In this document: positions 61,718-64,000 of the stretch, in pieces
Numbering within the stretch: the stretch's first letter is position 1
Layout: every line of letters begins with the position of its first letter
Assembly: GCF_008033445.1 (NCBI RefSeq)
Contig: NZ_VNKO01000012.1
Span: 28,683 to 92,682, forward strand
DNA length: 64,000 bases
Origin: Vulcaniibacterium gelatinicum
Lineage (GTDB): Bacteria > Pseudomonadota > Gammaproteobacteria > Xanthomonadales > Xanthomonadaceae
Direction: 5' to 3'
Made by a program: the position numbers and the translations under genes
Notes under the pieces: model-generated
Told to the model about the DNA's origin: nothing
Databases searched by the model: none
What the model saw: the letters and a program-made list of their open reading frames with translations, nothing else

Positions 61718-62792
61718 GCTCGCGCGCTGGCTGGAACAACTGCAGAGCCTGTTCGGCCTGTTCGGTTACCTGACCTTCCGCGGCATCCTCGCCGCGCTGA
61801 CCGCGCTGCTGCTGTCGCTGTGGTGGGGGCCGGCGATCATCCGCCGCCTGGCCCAGCTCAAGGGCGGCCAGCCGATCCGCAAGGAAGGCCCGCAGTCGCA
61901 CTTCTCCAAGGCCGGCACGCCGACCATGGGCGGCGCGCTGATCCTGCTCACCGTGCTGGCCTCGGTGCTGCTGTGGGGCGACCTGCGCAACCGCTACGTG
62001 TGGCTGGTGCTGGCGGTGATGGTGGCGTTCGGCTGGATCGGCTTCTGGGACGACTGGATCAAGATCGTGCGCCGCGATCCGAACGGCATGAAGTCGCGCT
62101 GGAAGTACCTGCTGCAGTCGCTGTTCGGCCTCGGCGCCGGCCTGTTCCTGTGGTACACCGCCGACGCCCCGGCCGCGACCACGTTCTACATCCCGCTGTT
62201 CAAGACCGTGGCCCTGCCGCTGGCGGGGATCGCGTTCGTGGCGATCGCCTACTTCTGGATCGTCGGCTTCTCCAACGCGGTCAACCTCACCGACGGCCTC
62301 GACGGCCTGGCGATCATGCCGACCGTGCTGGTGGCCTGCGGCCTGGGCGTGTTCGCCTACGCCTCCGGCCACGCGGTGTTCGCGCAGTACCTGCAGATCC
62401 CGCAGGTGCCCGGCGCCGGCGAGCTGGTGATCATCTGCGCCGCGATCGCCGGCGCGGGCCTGGGCTTCCTCTGGTTCAACACCTATCCGGCGATGGTGTT
62501 CATGGGCGACATCGGCGCGCTCGCGCTCGGCGCGGTGCTCGGCGCGATCGCGGTGATCGTGCGCCAGGAGCTGGTGCTGGTGGTGATGGGCGGCATCTTC
62601 GTGATCGAGACGCTGTCGGTGATGATCCAGGTCGCCTCGTTCAAGCTCACCGGGCGGCGCGTGTTCCGCATGGCGCCGATCCACCACCACTTCGAACTCA
62701 AGGGCTGGCCGGAGCCGCGGGTGATCGTCCGCTTCTGGATCATCTCGGTGATCCTGGTCCTGGTCGGCCTGGCCACGCTCAAGGTGCGCTGA
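61707..62792 (+). CDS. mraY: Phospho-MurNAc-pentapeptide transferase MraY
   Basis: 361 residues (E. coli 360), about ten membrane helices. Catalytic motifs: GTPTMGG-type ([11 protein letters not shown] about 71-81), [13 protein letters not shown] (about 190-202) and [11 protein letters not shown] near the C-terminus. It links phospho-MurNAc-pentapeptide to undecaprenyl phosphate, giving lipid I. It starts inside the end of murF; its TGA shares a base with the ftsW ATG (TGATG). Confidence 0.97.
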   Translation: MLLELARWLEQLQSLFGLFGYLTFRGILAALTALLLSLWWGPAIIRRLAQLKGGQPIRKEGPQSHFSKAGTPTMGGALILLTVLASVLLWGDLRNRYVWLVLAVMVAFGWIGFWDDWIKIVRRDPNGMKSRWKYLLQSLFGLGAGLFLWYTADAPAATTFYIPLFKTVALPLAGIAFVAIAYFWIVGFSNAVNLTDGLDGLAIMPTVLVACGLGVFAYASGHAVFAQYLQIPQVPGAGELVIICAAIAGAGLGFLWFNTYPAMVFMGDIGALALGAVLGAIAVIVRQELVLVVMGGIFVIETLSVMIQVASFKLTGRRVFRMAPIHHHFELKGWPEPRVIVRFWIISVILVLVGLATLKVR

Positions 62793-64000
62793 TGGACGGA
62801 ACGCCGCGCCAGGCCACGCCACTCGACGCGATCGAAGGCCGCTTCGATCCGTGGCTGCTCGGCTGCGCGCTGGCGCTGGCCTGCTTCGGCCTGGTGATGG
62901 TGGCCTCCAGCTCGGTGGCGATCGGCGCCACGCCCTACGAATACGCGCTGCGGCATGCGCTGTACCTCGCCCTCGGGGCGTGCGTGGCGGCGGTGGCGAT
63001 GCGCACCGAGCTGAAGCTGGTCGAGGCCTGGAGCCAGTGGCTGCTGATCGGCTGCTTCGTGCTGCTGCTGCTGGTGCTGGTGCCCGGTCTCGGGCACGAG
63101 GTCAAGGGCGCGCGGCGCTGGCTGAACCTGGTGCTGATCAAGTTCCAGTCGGTGGAGGCGGTGAAGGTGCTGCTGGTGGTGTGGCTGGCCAGCTACCTCA
63201 AGCGCTTCAACGAGGGCATCGCCGCGACCTGGCCGGCGCTGCTCAAGCCGCTCGGCGTGGCGGGACTGCTGGTGGCGCTGCTGCTGATGCAGCCGGACTT
63301 CGGCTCGGCCATGCTGCTGCTGGCGATCACCGGCGGCATGCTGGTGCTGGCCGGGGCGAGCATGCCGCGCATCTTCCTGCCGGTGGCGCTGCTGCTGCCG
63401 ACGCTGGCCGCGATCGCGCTGGCGGCGCCGTACCGGGTGCGGCGCCTGACCTCGTTCACCGATCCGTTCGAGGATCCGTTCGGCGCCGGCTACCAGCTCG
63501 CCAACGCGCTGATGGCGCTCGGCCGCGGCGAATGGTTCGGGGTCGGGCTCGGCGCCTCGGTGCAGAAGCTGTCGTACCTGCCGGAGGCGCACACCGACTT
63601 CATCCTCGCCGTGATCGGCGAGGAGCTGGGCCTGTTCGGCGTGCTCGCGGTGATCGCGCTGTACGCATTGCTGGCCGGGCGCGCGTTCTGGCTCGGGCTG
63701 CAGTGCGTGGAGATGCGGCGCCACTTCGCCGGCTACTGCGCGTTCGGCATCGCGCTGTGGATGAGCCTGCAGAGCCTGGTCTCGATCGGCGTGAACCTGG
63801 GCCTGCTGCCGACCAAGGGCCTGACCCTGCCGCTGATCTCCTCCGGCGGCTCGAGCGTGCTGATGACCTGCGCTGCGCTCGGCCTGCTGCTGCGCGTGTC
63901 CTACGAATACGAGCGCGCGCGCCGGCAGGTGGCGCGCCTGCGCGGCGAGGCGGCGCAGCCGGCGTCGGCCGGCGCCGCGCCGATCGCGGCGCCGCCGCCG
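62792..64000 (+). CDS. ftsW: Septal peptidoglycan polymerase FtsW (SEDS), cut by window end
   Basis: 403 codons are inside the window with no stop. SEDS family: about ten helices, an extracytoplasmic segment with the catalytic-Asp region (FTDPFEDPFGAGYQLANAL), LGASVQKLSYLPEAHTDF, and the C-terminal LPLISSGGSSVLM. It polymerises lipid II glycan strands at the septum with FtsI. The visible end is an Ala/Pro-rich tail, so little should be missing. TGATG coupling to mraY; murG would be expected next. Confidence 0.95.
   Translation, partial: MDGTPRQATPLDAIEGRFDPWLLGCALALACFGLVMVASSSVAIGATPYEYALRHALYLALGACVAAVAMRTELKLVEAWSQWLLIGCFVLLLLVLVPGLGHEVKGARRWLNLVLIKFQSVEAVKVLLVVWLASYLKRFNEGIAATWPALLKPLGVAGLLVALLLMQPDFGSAMLLLAITGGMLVLAGASMPRIFLPVALLLPTLAAIALAAPYRVRRLTSFTDPFEDPFGAGYQLANALMALGRGEWFGVGLGASVQKLSYLPEAHTDFILAVIGEELGLFGVLAVIALYALLAGRAFWLGLQCVEMRRHFAGYCAFGIALWMSLQSLVSIGVNLGLLPTKGLTLPLISSGGSSVLMTCAALGLLLRVSYEYERARRQVARLRGEAAQPASAGAAPIAAPPP

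Overview
The window is a dense, high-GC (visibly well above 65%) stretch of a gammaproteobacterial chromosome, most likely from the Xanthomonadaceae/Lysobacteraceae (Lysobacter, Luteimonas, Xanthomonas and relatives). The main reason is the type II secretion operon, which has the Xanthomonas xps order E-F-G-H-I-J-K-L-M-N-D. The neighbourhoods holD/rimI, pepA-holC-valS, lptF-lptG, xerD-dsbC-purL, rsmI-rnpB-mraZ and the dcw cluster are also gammaproteobacterial. Nearly everything is housekeeping. There is no prophage, no intact insertion sequence, no CRISPR array and no tRNA. Most operons are translationally coupled by ATGA, GTGA or TGATG overlaps.

Layout. 1-5 kb: end of an AlkB-like gene, a four-gene MCE lipid-transport operon on the minus strand, and a divergent ThrE-type exporter. 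5-9.5 kb: an H-NS-like protein, proS, a DUF4124 protein, then pssA, a probable holD (psi subunit) and rimI. 9.7-19 kb: valS-holC-pepA on the minus strand diverging from lptF-lptG, an RDD membrane protein, xerD and dsbC. 19-25.6 kb: purL, and on the other strand a secreted HYR/PxKF repeat protein. 25.8-39.8 kb: the T2SS operon, with an unrecognised two-gene cassette of lower GC between gspE and gspF and two glycosyltransferases coupled after gspD. 39.9-49.9 kb: pyrF, ettA, glyA, nrdR, ribD, a shortened methyltransferase, ribE, ribBX, ribH, nusB and thiL. 49.9-53.7 kb, minus strand: a family-4-like uracil-DNA glycosylase, an FAD-linked oxidase, yraN and lpoA. 53.8-64 kb: rsmI, the RNase P RNA, and mraZ-rsmH-ftsL-ftsI-murE-murF-mraY-ftsW (ftsW runs off the end).

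How the genes fit together. Envelope biogenesis dominates: an MCE phospholipid transporter, PssA, LptFG, LpoA and the dcw peptidoglycan/division genes. The T2SS operon encodes the cytoplasmic ATPase, inner-membrane platform, pseudopilins and lipoprotein secretin, but no prepilin peptidase or canonical GspC. The riboflavin genes ribD-ribE-ribBX-ribH lead into nusB-thiL.

Most notable: (1) the 3' end of ftsI carries an apparent one-base deletion, leaving a single open frame from ftsI through the murE region (in another frame) into murF; (2) a three-copy GGGGTCAGAGTCATAT-type repeat forms the C-terminus of NrdR and supplies the start codon of RibD; (3) a dispersed family of triple CACGGAT repeats sits at gene ends; (4) a probable cryptic HolD lies about 3.5 kb from holC; (5) an unexplained cassette lies inside the secretion operon; (6) three MraZ-type boxes with exact 10-bp period lie behind a near-consensus dcw promoter.
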